From Rhynchonema sp. JSB1_4 (taxonomy: Eukaryota; Nematoda; Chromadorea; Monhysterida; Xyalidae): a stretch of DNA of 64,000 bases. The stretch lies in the NCBI GenBank assembly GCA_030248065.1, contig JASAMV010000158.1, positions 124,001 to 188,000 of the forward strand, given 5' to 3'. The first letter of the stretch is position 1; each line of letters begins with the position of its first letter. This document shows positions 23,855 to 36,540 of this stretch, one piece after another. The translations under genes and the position numbers were made by a program. Below the pieces are notes generated by a model. It ran no database searches. It had not been told where the DNA came from and was given only the letters and a program-made list of their open reading frames with translations.

Positions 23855-26800
23855 TCACGACAAAATGGACGGTGAAAGCACAGATCCAGTCAGCACGCTG
23901 TCACTGAGAATGCCGGGACTCAAAGCTGATGGACTGAGTACAGCTGCACCGACAGCACCCGGGCTGAGCACAGCTGGGGACAGAACGGATGGACTGAGGA
24001 CGGATGCGGACACTGCCCACGGATTGAGAATGCCCGGATTGAGCACTCCTGGACTCAGAATGGACGCACCCAGCACATCGGGACTGAGGATTGAAGGATT
24101 GAGGACACTCGGGGACAAAATGGACGGATTGCCCACTCCCGGGTTGAGGACACCGACCTTGACAGCGCCCGGGCTCAGAACTGAAGGACTGAAAATGGAC
24201 GGACTGAGGACAGTCGCACCCAACACCCCTGGACTGAGGACGCTCGGCGAGAAGGCACCGGGTTCCAAGAAGGACACGCCCTTGAGACGCCGATGCCAAG
24301 TGACCATGCTCCGATCTGCTAGCGGGTCATCGGCCAAAATACGGATCTCGTTCTCGAGAGTCTGTTGTCGTTGCCACTTGGACATGCGGTTGTAGACCGT
24401 TAGGTTGAAACCGTCCTGAAACAGCAATGATTGTTTTTTGGGTTCAGCCCAAAACCAAGTCGTGTGTCTTGGAGTTTTGGACCGCCACGGTGCATTCGCG
24501 GTTTGGCGTAACGAGTAATAGGATGACCTGGTTTACCGTCAGTCTGTGAAGGAAGGTTGAAACAGTCATCCAAACATAGGCTTGCGTGTGTTGTATAGAC
24601 ACGTATTTGTTGAAACATTAGACGCCATAGATTGTGTATCCGTTCGAATACTGAAACATCAACCAGCTAGGTCCACCACGGACCTTCTGCACATCATACA
24701 GTCGTCCCGGTCCATATAGGATGTCGAGTTGATGTGGTTCAATGAATGCATATCCATCGTTGTCCATCGCGGTGCGCTGGGTGCTCGTCAGTGATCGGTG
24801 GAAGGACGACCAGATTTGTAGCATTCGACTGAATAGATACATAGTATGTGACTAATTTTTGAGAAAGAAGGTAGAAATTTGATTCATCATCATATCTTGC
24901 ATCATAATCGGACTGTCGGTGCGGCGGTGAGACATTAGGTGAAAACAGGCGTGCTTTCTTGATAAAACGCTGTTGCCCACAAACTGTGGTGCGAGCCTTT
25001 ACGTCTCGTACACATACATACATACGGTTTATACGAAACTTTCTGTGGTTGTAAAACGTCAAAAAAGCCAAATTCATCAGACACGCACATTACAGCAACC
25101 ATAAAGTTGTTTGCGCTGCTTATCAAAAACAAAGTTTTCTAAAAGTGTGGTACAGTATATGGCTCACTTGTGCGCGGTCCACACGGCCTGTCTCTGCTCG
25201 GGTGTCATACTGTCAAGCCATTGGAGCATGTTCTCCAACAACTTTGTTGCGCCAGAGGCTTCCATGATGAACTCCTTCCACGAATTGCGCTCCCGCTTCG
25301 ATGCAAGCATTTCGCCCAACACACTGTTCATCGACAACGCATTCGATTCTAACGGATCGTCGTAAAGACTGAAGACGTCCGGGCTCACCACATTGACTCT
25401 GTGACGAGCGCGAGGGCTGAGCGACAGAAAGGACGGGCTCAAGATGCTGAATTTACTGGCTCCTTGACCGCGTTTCGGAGCAGATTTTTGTCCAAATAGA
25501 AGTTTCGATGCAAAACTGGCAAGCTGCAACATTGGAGCCTCCTGGGTCAGAAGCTTGTTGGCGTTTGCCTGAACGGAGGGATTGGGCCTGCGAACAGACT
25601 GATGGTTCATGTGTTGTGCTTGTGTGTGGGCATTGTAGGACAAGGGCCGGGGTCGTTTGGTGAACGTCCCCTTTGATGAACCATATTGCTGCTGAGGTTG
25701 TTTTTGATGGTGCACGGATGGTTGATCGTACGACTTGGATATTTGAATGAACTTTGAATGCAGCTGGCGTCCGTTCCATTGCGTTTCGCGTGTGTCCGGC
25801 GCGCCACGCAGCGTGCGGAAAATGTCTGTAATTGGTCAGGAGGTGCTGGATACTCTCTTTGCAGTCACATGATCGAGGCCTACATTTTTGGGTACTATAA
25901 TAAGGAATATTCAGTAAGAGGGTAGACTAAAAATGGCAAGCGCAGCAAACAGATAGTGGAAGAAATGTGCGTGAAACATCAAATGCGTGTGTGTACATAC
26001 ACATTACCAGTGAACATTTCAGCCCAATCGCCACTTGTCTGTAATCCCGAGCCCCTTTTCACTCGGTGATGATATCGCATCAGTTGGTTGGTTCGGTACG
26101 ACCTGCAGTGATTATACTTTCTACGATGTTTCAAAGCAAACAGACAAACAACTCGCACGCATACGAGTACTGACAAAGATGTGGTGCACTATCTGTCACC
26201 GAGAGCAGATCAGCAGAGGCAAAGGGACGAGAGGCAGCTCATTAAGTAAAAAACACCAAGCCCTACTTGTAAACGACGGATTTAGTTGGATTGGCGAAGA
26301 ATCGTCTGTAGTGATGCCAACGTCTGGCGTTTCGATCGTCGAACGCACGCGATAGACATCGGGCGCGACGCACCAAGTCGGACGAGGCGACACGCACACA
26401 TGTGAAGTACCTGCAACGGGGGGAGTACCGCGGTGTACTTGTACACTTACCTGCGTCAGGTGATTGTGTACAGGTACAAATGTATCACCAGATTCTACAG
26501 CTGCGGAATGTTCTACATATATTGAAAGTTGTGTGAATCAAGCTTCAGTATGTTTTGCCTACGACGCCAGCCTGAAACTCAGCTTGAAGTACAGTACTTG
26601 TGTTGAACTTTACAATTTCATATGGTGCTTGAATTTCTCTATTCTCGTAGTTATTTCAGTACTGTCTTCATAACGTCACGAGATAAACCGCACGAAACGC
26701 ACATAGATGTGGTGCGCATGTTTTTCTATATTTTCTGTCTTGCAAAGCCGATAGATCTACGTCGGGCGGGTGATGTCACAGTTGACCGACCGATGACCAA

Positions 26801-27166
26801 GTTTGATTTGACCAATAAAAACCTCTGATCTGTACTGTAATGCTCTCTATGTTGTGCCTCCAACACATCCCCTATTCTTTTGAAACATCACCGGTCCGAC
26901 GTGACAAAGCGTCAAAATTGCTTTCAAAGCTATCTCTACTTGTTTTTGAAGCATGCACCCGACCTTGACTGCGACGCCCCATCCAGCTGTTTCACTGTTT
27001 GCAACCCAATCCTATCAAGTAACCCAACGGCGCCTTGCATGAAGCTCACACGATTTTGGATCCTCAGTTCGTTGGGTACGATACCAAGTTGTGTTAGGCT
27101 GCTGGCTGCTGGAAACATCAACGCTTTGATACACATTATCAGAATTATACGGATCAGCGTTACCAT
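23855..27166 (-). CDS. MLT-10-like moulting-cycle protein
   Basis: The proposed start at 27166 opens a signal peptide (LIRIILIMCIKALMFPAASS). Exons: 27166-26963, about 26420-26275, 25828-25168, 24828-24684 and 24416-23855. The third exon has the family block (SILSPSFLSLSPRARHRV, VVSPDVFSLYDD, FIMEASGAT). The fourth reads QRTAMDNDGYAFIEPHQLDILYGP. The last has LENEIRILADDPL, then about 25 tandem LSPSVL/LSPGVL/LNPSIL hexapeptides up to the stop. This order is that of the nematode-specific MLT-10-like (moulting cycle) family: secreted epidermal proteins expressed in time with moults and needed for cuticle renewal in Caenorhabditis elegans. Exons 3-5 join in phase. The signal exon and second exon are inferred from position and splice sites only. 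Confidence 0.8.
23862..24262 (-). repeat. In-frame LSPxxL hexapeptide array
   Basis: Eighteen-base units encode [LI][SN]P[SGD][VAI]L repeats, e.g. ILSPSVLNPSILSPDVL. Unit-to-unit divergence is mostly third-position and V/I/A exchange, as expected for an old coding tandem array under protein-level constraint. The array leaves an open frame on the opposite strand over the whole region; that frame is a by-product. Confidence 0.9.
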
Positions 27167-29436
27167 TTAAGCGAATTAACGTTATGACCAATGGGCATGA
27201 TAGCAAAGGTGAGCAATCCGACGACAGGGATGCAAAGCACCCGTGACTTGACCAGAGATCACAATTGCAAATATACCTGATTATACGCACCTGTGAAGCT
27301 GAATAAAGGGAACAGGCGCAAGGCGGCCACCAACAAATCACATTTGAACGGAACCATCTTCTCGAAAATAAAAAAATAATTTAGAACCGCACACGCTGAA
27401 AATTGAGGGTGCGCATCACTAGGACATGTTTGACGATTCTGCTTCAGTTCGGTATTTTATCGAATTACCGAACGTCCAGTCTGTTTGCCTTGTAAAAACA
27501 ATGAGATGAATTACATTTATGTTTCCTTGCCCTAGAATTCCAACAAATAAACAAAAAGTATTTATATTTGAGAAATATTTTGAAGATTTTTTGTCAATCG
27601 AGATGGCTTCTGAGAATTTTGAAGTTATTGCTCAAATATTAGAAGTATGTCACTGTAAAAAAGGTTTGTTTGTATAAAATCAGACATTATGCAGTTATTA
27701 ATGCGCACTCCGAATAAAAAATCTCACATAGAGTTTAACTTCCGTACATCGGTTATACGGGATGAATACATTTAAAGCGCATAAATAGACACTCTCATTA
27801 TACACGTTTTTGCTTTGTGAACCCACGTGCTTGTATATAGTTTATCGCTAACTTTTTTAATCGCGTCAGTTTGTCATGTTTACCGCACACCATCAATCAA
27901 ATTTCGGAGAGAGTCACCACGGTGAGCCAATTTCGATACAGAATGTTTGTGCAACATGCACAAGCTACGCATGTGCGCGAGTCTTTATGCGAACACGTAA
28001 CTCGTAACATGACTCGCAAAAGCCTGGCCCATGCCCATACGCGTAGTATACCAATACGTAACATTTTAACATAGAGTGACCCATTTATGAGGCTGAATGC
28101 ATATTCTCGCATATACTAATGTCAACCGTATGACAGCTATTTTGTGGTCGTTTTTGAACCAACTGATTGTGCAACTTTTTACAAATCCTGTTTTTTAATC
28201 ACAGCAGCTGACGTGTTGATTTTGCGAATCAAACAACACAGATGGTTTCATTCAGATCATGCGTGCATTTTATTGTTGATTGACTGACTAATAGGTGCCA
28301 TTTCAGCTTCGGTGTGAACAATCCTGAAAATTGTCATAAAAATCCTGTATATGCAGTTTAGAAATATATGTCATTATACGGTTGTTTTTTTACTTCAATT
28401 GCAACGCAGTTTATTCGAGATAATCCCAGTTTCGATTGCACTTTTTTTATTTGCCATTTGTTTTTTGTTCTTGATTTTACTAACAGGAAGGATCAGTCAC
28501 AACAATAACGGTTTCGGGTCAATTGTGATTTTTTCAGTGAGAGAATAAAGGGTTACATACAGCAGCAGTGACCTAGCCAGAGAACTCAATCTTGAAACAT
28601 CAGCCTCGAAAAGTTCTAATATCAGTACTACCGATTCCATGTGAGTTTATCTCACCTAAGTTGATCTCATTACAAAATCTAGGCCAATTCGCTTAGACAC
28701 GAGACCATGAGTGCACGTTTGATGTAATTACGAGCGCACACAACAGAAATCACACGTGGTTGAATCAAATAGCAATTCACTTTTTACATGTTTGATTTGG
28801 ATCAATGGTTGTGGATAACAGCGCTGAAATTGAGTGAAAACGACGCGTGTTTTTTATCTGAGGTCAGACACTTATAATGGAATTAAAATGCAATGTCAAC
28901 TGTGATGCGGACTGTTGCCCAACTTGTCTGGATTTGCCATTAAGTTTCTCTTCATTCCTCTGTTCCCACTAATGAGTTTCGCAGATGCATGTTGGTTTTG
29001 AATTGTAACGAAACATCAGTGCCGCTTAATCAATATCGACTTGATTCTCAGTATCCTGTGTTTTATTCATGAGATTACTCACGATTATCGATGTCAATAA
29101 AAATTATTGTAAAGAAACAGACAATCAATAAAACAATTATTAGGTATAAAATAAAGCACGCAATGAAGAACCACAAAAAAGTTTCTCGTGGCAAAGAGTT
29201 TTTGTGACCGCCTGGCACAACAGTCTGTGGCGCCTGGCAGAATCATTATAAAAGTTAAATAAGGCAACTCAAACAGACAGCAAAAAACGGTCAAGCAGCA
29301 CACAAACATAAAGCTGGGTAAAGAGACAATAAATCGGATCAGGGCAATCGAAAAAGATTCTAGTACAAAATATAAAATCACAAACATTACGTCCTCTGTC
29401 CTCAGGATCTCAGCTCTTTAAAAATGCGGTCAAATT
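27167..29436. other. Intergenic region upstream of the MLT-10-like gene
   Basis: AT-rich DNA between two minus-strand genes. It should hold the MLT-10-like promoter and the 3' UTR of the small membrane-protein gene. Two copies of the dispersed core are present (TGAAACATCA at 28593, GAAACATCA at 29010). No ORF with recognisable content and no long inverted repeat seen. Confidence 0.4.
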
Positions 29437-30383
29437 CTATCCTTTCTTCAACTCAACTAGCAGCCAAGGCACAGTAAAGGGGGCAGTCATTGCCAGAAAC
29501 CACCACCAGATGACACACACAATGGCGGTGATGTAGAAGGCCTCGCGACGCGTGGAGAACTCCTGAAAATCAGGAGCAAGAAATGTAATTTTATGAGATT
29601 TGACTGTCCGCATCCTTACCGGTAAGAGCAGACGTTCACGTGGCATGAGTGTGTATAAGACCGGCCGATCCGTCGGGTCTGAAGAATTGCAGCCATCAAG
29701 CTTGTGTTGTTGAAATCATATCGTGTTCACTTGATTCTTGTCAAAAATATTGGATGAACTGGGGCTTCTAATTTTGACCAGCGTAAAGCTTACACGCTGG
29801 TTCAATCCACGCACAAGCGACATCGGTAAACTGCGAAATAACAAAGTCGCGTGGTTTAAAATTTAAAAACAAGCCACGAGTACAATTAACCGTTGCGCCC
29901 GCCGTGCATCATCGCACCGTCAGCTGGTTGATGTTTCTGCGCACATACATGATCGGCGTTGATGTGCTCAATGACAAACTGACGAGCGTCACCACCAGTT
30001 TCCCCGTACAACAAATACCTGGAAATAGATATTTTTTGAGGTTCTTTGTCTTAATTTCCTGGTCTTTCGCAACAAAAATGTTTGTTTACTTTTGAACGAG
30101 CCATTTGATCGTTTCTGCATCGTGTTCGAACAACATTCGTGGAAATCGGGCCTGCTCGCAATCTGTGACGGCGGTGGTTGGCTGCTTTTTTGGACACTGA
30201 AACCGAGGTGTGTTACGGGCAGGCAGCGGTGGCAGGGCCTCATTAAAATGCTCCTGAATTTACCTTATTGATAGTATTTCTGCCCTTTTTCGACGGTTTA
30301 CGACTCGCACTTTTCTCCGACCGTTCATGTGACGTGGATTGATATGCGATAATCGAGCGTGAGTTTACGGCGGTCAACGACAT
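29437..30383 (-). CDS. Small single-pass membrane protein, family not recognised
   Basis: Six short exons join in phase: 30383-30264, about 30198-30092, 30021-29953, 29831-29794, 29680-29620 and 29562-29437. The start is ATG at 30383 (an in-frame ATG also at 30431). The product is basic and serine-rich at the N-terminus (SEKSASRKPSKKGRN). A soluble part follows (CEQARFPRMLFEHDAETIKWL, IEPAYPTDRPVLYTLMPRERL). Near the C-terminus is one hydrophobic helix (AFYITAIVCVIWWWFLAMT), then a short tail ending ELKKG. Size and layout recall small organellar inner-membrane subunits, but I cannot name a family. Splice edges of the third and fourth exons are inferred. Confidence 0.5.
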
Positions 30384-31297
30384 TTTACATACATAGCTGC
30401 TTCCCTTCCCCAGATGGAATTTCAATGACAAAACTGTGCCATTGCGAAAATCTAACCTATTTTTTGATTGGAAACTTTAGAGATCTGTGCCGTGGTATTG
30501 ACAGTAGTGGCGTGAAACATTTCTTTGATTTCAGTATGTCATGATTGTCATGCGTGGAATCGCGTGGCAAAGACAGACCGTGTGTCCCTTTCTCTTTCAA
30601 GCAATCTGACTTACCAGCAAGAAGTGTAAAGGCAAATCAGCCACACATTGCAGTCTTAGACAATAAAAAACCGTATCACACTGAGTTCTTACACACCTAA
30701 AATGTTTCGGGTTAGCCACGTCTCGTGCGGTTTGCGCGTGAAGTCGATAAACAGCACACAGAAACGCGCGCTAAATGTTTCATGATCTTAGGTAGCGCTT
30801 TCACGTCCAACCGCGCGCGACGTGGCTACAATAACCCAAACATTTTAGGTGTGTAAGAATTCAGGGTGATACGGTATGGTCCAAGACTGTAAAGTATGGC
30901 TGATTTGCCTATGAACGTGTGCAATTTTTTTCATGATTGTTCAAAAACAGTTTTTCTCCCGCCAGCACCATTACATGTTTTGAGAGCGGTTTTGGATTTC
31001 AAACTTTGGAGCAACAAATGGTTAACTTAATGGAAATACAAGCATCTGCAAACATGTCACGGTATTTTGTTTGAGTCTGTCTCGGTGCGTCAAAGCCTTT
31101 CACGCTGTATGTATTTCCATAGTGAAATTAGATCCAGTTGACAAAACGGTTCTGCAGTCCTCCAAGGTGTGTATTTTATGTCGGCAAATTTGCACCCGAT
31201 TCTTCGTGGTTGACGAGTGTCGAACAGGATTTCTGAGAACGCCACCAGAGCAGACTGATATCGTTCGAGAAACTCGTGATCAGAATGCAGTATCTGG
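30384..31297. other. Intergenic region between divergent genes
   Basis: Lies between the start of the small membrane-protein gene (-) and the start of the DEG/ENaC gene (+), so it is a shared promoter region. It contains a 279-bp inverted-repeat element (30631-30909). No other gene-like structure seen. Confidence 0.5.
30631..30909. mobile_element. 279-bp inverted-repeat element (MITE)
   Basis: The left end GGCAAATCAGCCA is the exact complement of the right end TGGCTGATTTGCC. Arms continue inward with GTATCAC, TTCTTACACACCTAAAATG and GCCACGTC on both sides, so nearly the whole element folds back on itself. It has no coding capacity. Confidence 0.85.
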
Positions 31298-34200
31298 ATG
31301 AAAACTCTGCAAAAAATGCTTAAACATCGTGAGCAGTATCGTTTATCGAAAGCAGCCGCCAATCCAGGCAACATGGTTGGTGCCTGGTCATCAAACCCAC
31401 CGTCCTATTCCACTGGTCCCCCCACGTCCCCTCCCCCTTCTCCGGCCACCGAAACAAAGTCCGTACAAACCGAGCGTGAAACATCAGTTGGCAGCGATAG
31501 TAATTATGTGAATAGTAAAATGTCGAATTTTGCCACCTGGGCCGAGCACACGACCATGCACGGCACCGCAGGTATGAGGTTGTGGCGCCTATTTTAAATG
31601 AAGTTCAACAATTTCGAATGAAAAGATCTAAAGAATAAAAAAAGGGGCCTGTAAATCCTGATCGACAAATTTCAGACTGGTATCAGTCGATTTCACACGC
31701 CAGACACATTAGTGCGCTCATGTGGTCACTTGTGATTTTATGTTTTGCTGTCGGCGCTGGCTATCAGGTTTCAACATATATGTAGGGTTTATTGTATCCG
31801 TCAGAATATGAGCATGTCACCTGAATCACGCGTAGGTGCATTTTTCAGACCATATCCCTGAGCAGGAGCTTCCTATCCGAGCCCCATTGGGTCAGTCGCA
31901 TGACCGTCCGTCGTTTGACTGAAATGTACTCGCCAAACATCACAGTCTGCAATTACAATCATGTGAAAAAGTCGAAGGTGGTTTTATTTAATTTTATTGT
32001 GCTTCTAAATAATATTTTTGAAAAATAATTTTTTCCAGATGCTGGAATACAATCTGACATCGCGATTTGTCGAGTACATGGAGGGGTCGTTGTTCAGTTT
32101 CGGCTCCGATTTCACCTACATCAAACTGTTTCTCACGGCGTTTCTCGACAGTTAGTTATACACTTATTTTCATTATTTCGACCAAAAAGTGCTCTTTTCA
32201 AATTTGGAAACACCAATTTATTTAGATTACACGCCCGAAAACGTTGAGATGCCCCCATTGAATGAGAACCCCCAGGCGCAGGATGTGTTGGCCGGTGCGG
32301 TTGAATGGAACCAGAACTACTTCCGACCCGACTTGCCCATGTATGATTTGGGGTTGCTGTACGAAATGTTGGGCTACAGATGTGAGGATATATTTCTGAC
32401 GTGAGTTTAGAGTGAACAGTTTATTGTGTGCACCACGCAAAACGTTATGGGTGCCACAAGCACACCCAATGAACAGTTTATTGTTGACGCTGTTGTTTCT
32501 TTTAAAACGCGAATGCACTTGATGTCATTATCATTGTCAATTACTATATCACCAGCCTGACGTTAACTATAGTCAAGCGTATACGCTTGCTTGATGCTTT
32601 TAGAGCACAAGAGCAGTGATCGTGATGCAGTAGGGTGGCACAGTGGCCAGAGTGACATGCTGATCAAAGTCGTTTCAGATGTTCTGACTTCTTCGGTGGT
32701 CAGTTCGATTGTTGTGCCAACGCGCAGATGGTGTTCAACGCAGAGCACGCCATTTGTTGGCATGTCAAACCACCTGGACCATTGGCGGAGGGAAAGACCA
32801 CACAATCGAGGGTGCAGAAAATACCTGGTTCGGTGGTGCATGGCTGTGCCATTCTTCAAAATTGTAACACATTTGGTCATGAAACGTCAGCAATAACCAT
32901 TCAACTGCTTGATTCAGGCGAGCAATTCGCGATTAGATTCAAATTGCGAGTGCGAATTGACGAATACCCAGACGATGTGCTGATGAACACACAGGCAGCT
33001 GAGGGATTGATTGTCACCGTCGATTCGGATATGAACAGATTCAATCTCGCTGGTAACGATCATAACTACATTGTATTTAGATTTTTTATGCGGGGGTGGG
33101 TCGCGGGTCTGAAAAAACGATGTCCGAGACCCGGTTAATAAAAAAATTTTTTTATTCAAACCCCATTTTTTTTTTAAAAAAAAATTTTTTTTTTAATTTA
33201 AAAAAAAATTTTTTTATTCCAGCCAAAAACTGCCAGAAACGAAAAAAAATGAGCGCTAAAGCAAAAAATAGTACCATTTTTCTTCCATAACGTGTGGTAA
33301 GTGCATATAAAGCACTCACGACACGAAAACAATACTAAACAATGGTCAATGAGTACCAACAGTAGTCAGGTACACACCCGTACACTTCCCCCACGTGGTG
33401 TGGGTGCCTTCGTGTGGCTTTGTGATACTTAAGACGGCAAATTTGGGTGAAACTATTGCCTCTTGGTACACGACCAATGCAAATATGTGACAAACAGTGT
33501 AAATATAGGGTGAATATCACACCGAATCACTGCTTTCGGGTCTGTTGCATGGATAAATGCATGCCCACCTAGTCACATGTACATGTGTAATTATATGAGA
33601 GGCCATGTGAGTGTGTGCATTATGTCTAGATGCCACAAAACAACGATTATGGCACCCAATACACCCATGGTTGGGTCGGGTGATGTTAACAGTAGCAATT
33701 TTATGCAAAAAATAGCACTTTTAGAGCAAAAAAATAGAGAAATTTTCGAATTTTGAAATAAAAAAAAAAAAAGTTTTTTTTTAACTTTTGGAACGAATTT
33801 TTTTTTAAAAAAAAAAATTTTTTTTTAGTAAAAAAAAAAATTTTTTTTTAAAAAACCACTGCCCGCACCCGCATTTTTACATGGCCGCACTTGCTGGCCA
33901 CTATCGAAACATTTCTTTGGCTGTAACACATAAAGACGAGTACGCCAACACGAGCCCTATTTCGGAGGTGCTGTACTTGCAAAACTAAAAGAAAGAGAAA
34001 ATCCGCATGCTCTATAACATGCCGCGCCCTTACAGACTCTGGTCGCTTTCCGGGTAAGATGTTCCGAAGTTACCGAAGCTACCAATCTTGACCAGTGTAA
34101 AACCAGTTTTCAGACATAAAATGAACAACGTTAAACGCTGGTCGAACAGTGGCATTTGTAATTTTTTTAAAACTACAGTTCCGGGTGCAATTCTAGACTG

Positions 34201-36540
34201 AACGTTGAAACCGCGTGCATGCGCGTCCCTATACTTTGCACTATTTCGCACGCGCGTGCACGCGACTTCAACTTTCAGCCTAGAATTGTACCCGGTACTG
34301 TATCTTCAACTCCAAAATAATCAAGTGACCATGCGATCCGACCATCGAGTTTGATGCCGGATTGCATGTCCAAAACGCAAAGAATAATAACCTTCCGCAG
34401 ATTCCCTGGTTTTATCGGCGGGAACGTGGAACAAAATCGGTCTGACTCGACGGACGGGTGAATTCAACCCTGCTGATATTGACATCTACAACCCACAATG
34501 CGCCACCGATACAAAAATGATCGTGTCGTCAGGTGCGAATATGTTTGTTTTTTTTTCTGAAATTTATGTTTGTTCACACTAAAGCAATAATTATCACTTT
34601 CGATATGCTTGTCCCCATATCAGCGGTGCATCAGGTCATCGTCAGTTCAAATTCAACACATCGCACCAAACCCAATCCTGAACCACTGTTTTACTCACTG
34701 GAATCATCGAATGACAAATTCTCCTGTAAGGAACAAAATCAGTTTCAGTACAGCTGATGTTTCACTCACAGGGCTCATTCACAAGTTAAAAATTTTACCA
34801 TTTTGCAGCTACCTACGACCAGCTGAACTGTGTGTTTGACCGAATGCAATATCTTTTCTACAAAGAGCTCAACTGCGTGATCCTATCGCAGGTCAATGAC
34901 GATTATCGCGACAAATTCTGCAACACTTCAACATTGGTCAATAGTGGAGAGAAAATCATCAACAGTATATTTCTGCCGCTCGCGTTCGTTTCGGTTTTCT
35001 GAATTTCCCTGACCATAAAAGACTCAGGGCGGCCTTAGGTTGAACACGGAAACCGGAACACGGAAATATTTCCGTGTTCCGTGAATATTTTGGAGAATCA
35101 CGGAACACGGAAATATTTCCGTGCTACGGAACACGGAAATGATTCCGGCACGCAAACGGTGCTTTTGCAATGATGATGACAAAAGCCAGCGTGCTGACGT
35201 CAAAAGCCCGCGTGTTGACGCGAACAGCAACTATTTACACGGAAATATTTCCGTGTTCCGTGAAAGTAAAAAAACACGGAACACGGAAACCGGAAATATT
35301 TCCGTGCCACGGAAATATTTCCGTGCACGGAAATCCACGAAACTGGTTTGTATATAAATTATTTCCGTGTTCCGGTTTCCGTGTTCAACCTAAGTCCGCC
35401 CTTAATTCTTTTTGATAAAACTGTAAAATTGCACCGCTCTTATGCAGCGAATCGTTTGGAATGCAAGCCAAGCAAACGTCATTGACGTGTCTGTCTGAGT
35501 GTTCGGTGACCGAAAGGCTTACTCTGACGTTGAAAAGCACGAAATATCCGCGCGAAACATTGATACCGAAGATTGTGGTCAGTTTTGTTCGCTTCTTGTT
35601 CACTTGTGAATTGCGTGGTCGGTGTCAGATATATATCGGTGTACAGCCAACAACAAACAGAGCGTTGGTGTTTGTAGCACGCACGCATTGCGTTTGAAGC
35701 AGTGGAGCAGCAATTATTTAGCGATGCAGTCATTTTGACCTACGCATGTCAGCACCAAACCCGTTAGCGTGCCACAACAACACGTCATCTGCATTCGCCA
35801 ATAATGTGAGGTGCCGGACTGCTGATGTTTCACATGTTGTATGTCACCCTTTCAGCGTTTCGGCAGCATCCAGGCGAACATCAGCGGCAACACGGATGCG
35901 GCCGACGAGGCGACCGTTCGGGACATGGTCGTCGCCGATTTCTACTACCAGAACTTCGAGGCCGTTCACGTTGACTACGTCGAGAAGCTGCCGTTCATGC
36001 AGTTTGTGGCCAACTTTGGTGGAACTCTAGGTTTGGACTGATGATATTGTTTGTGATGGTACAAGTCCACTTAGAATGACGGAATCATTGGGACCCATTA
36101 ATTTCAGTCACAGTAAAGAATATTCTCAAAATAAAGTGATAAAAAGCAGGCGAGAGGCAGCTGATGGCAAAATAACGTTTAAAAATATTCACTGCACACA
36201 GGATTTCTGTACAAAGAGGTTACAGTGTCATTTCATTCAAAATATTGGTGCACCTTCTGCGCAAAAAGTTGGTTATATGTATTAGTACGCAAAACTAAAC
36301 AATAACACAGGCTAATACGTTTGAGTTGTGCAATGTTGTTTCTGTGATTGTGGACGAGAGTTTTCACGAATTTTGGAATTGTGGAGCACGTGCCAAAAGC
36401 ACACTAACACCAATAACACAGGTTCCATTACAATTTCAGGATTATGGCTGGGCGCATCTCTGGTCACGCTAGTGCAGGCGATGTACTTCATGGCCATCGG
36501 AATTCTAGACTACTTCAAGACGAAGCATTCGTGGTTTTGA
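31298..36540 (+). CDS. DEG/ENaC (degenerin-type) sodium channel subunit
   Basis: Exons: 31298-31571, 31676-31767, 31849-31977, 32039-32150, 32226-32400, 32679-33052, about 33933-33968, 34404-34531, 34809-34961, 35448-35579, 35757-35806, 35856-36030 and 36440-36540. The cytoplasmic N-terminus ends FATWAEHTTMHG, the conserved degenerin gating block with its HG pair. TM1 is MWSLVILCFAVGAGYQ, followed by ITVCNYNHVKKSK. The extracellular region has FGGQFDCCANAQMVF and a cysteine-rich part (CVFDRMQYLFYKELNC, TCLSECSVTERL). The pre-TM2 block is FMQFVANFGGTLGLWLGASLVTL, containing the GxS selectivity filter as GAS. It ends in a short tail, HSWF. Expected role: trimeric amiloride-sensitive cation channel in the plasma membrane. 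The seventh and eighth exons are the least certain. The N-tail carries KSVQTERETSV. Confidence 0.85.
33083..33878. mobile_element. Degenerate inverted-repeat element with A/T tracts in channel intron
   Basis: The left end ATGCGGGGGTGGGTCGCGG is partly mirrored by the right end CCGCACCCGCAT. Long alternating A- and T-runs lie at 33143-33215 and 33755-33855 as inner inverted arms. It has no coding content. Confidence 0.5.
34176..34300. mobile_element. TA-flanked 125-bp MITE, family A copy 1
   Basis: Ends CAGTTCCGGGTGCAATTC and the inverse GAATTGTACCCGGTACTG, flanked by TA on both sides (34174-34175, 34301-34302). The interior is rich in GCGTGCACGCG. TA duplication and CAGT ends suit a Tc1/mariner-related nonautonomous element. 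A second copy is at 54517-54684. Confidence 0.8.
35026..35401. mobile_element. Inverted-repeat element built of CGGAAATATTTCCG palindromes
   Basis: Left arm AGGGCGGCCTTAGGTTGAAC and right arm GTTCAACCTAAGTCCGCCCT are inverted copies. The interior repeats ACGGAAATATTTCCGT and ACACGGAA units at least six times. It lies in a DEG/ENaC gene intron between exons ending at 34961 and starting at 35448. Confidence 0.8.

Noticed and set aside
23865..24395. 176-codon open frame on the + strand rich in PGLRTDGL repeats
   Set aside because: It is the antisense of the LSPxxL repeat array; the repeat unit length (18 bp) keeps several frames open. Minus-strand family motifs identify the real gene.
33143..33855. 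CRISPR-like or satellite array in A/T-run region
   Set aside because: The runs are homopolymer arms of a degenerate inverted-repeat element with no spacer/repeat structure, and the sequence is eukaryotic.
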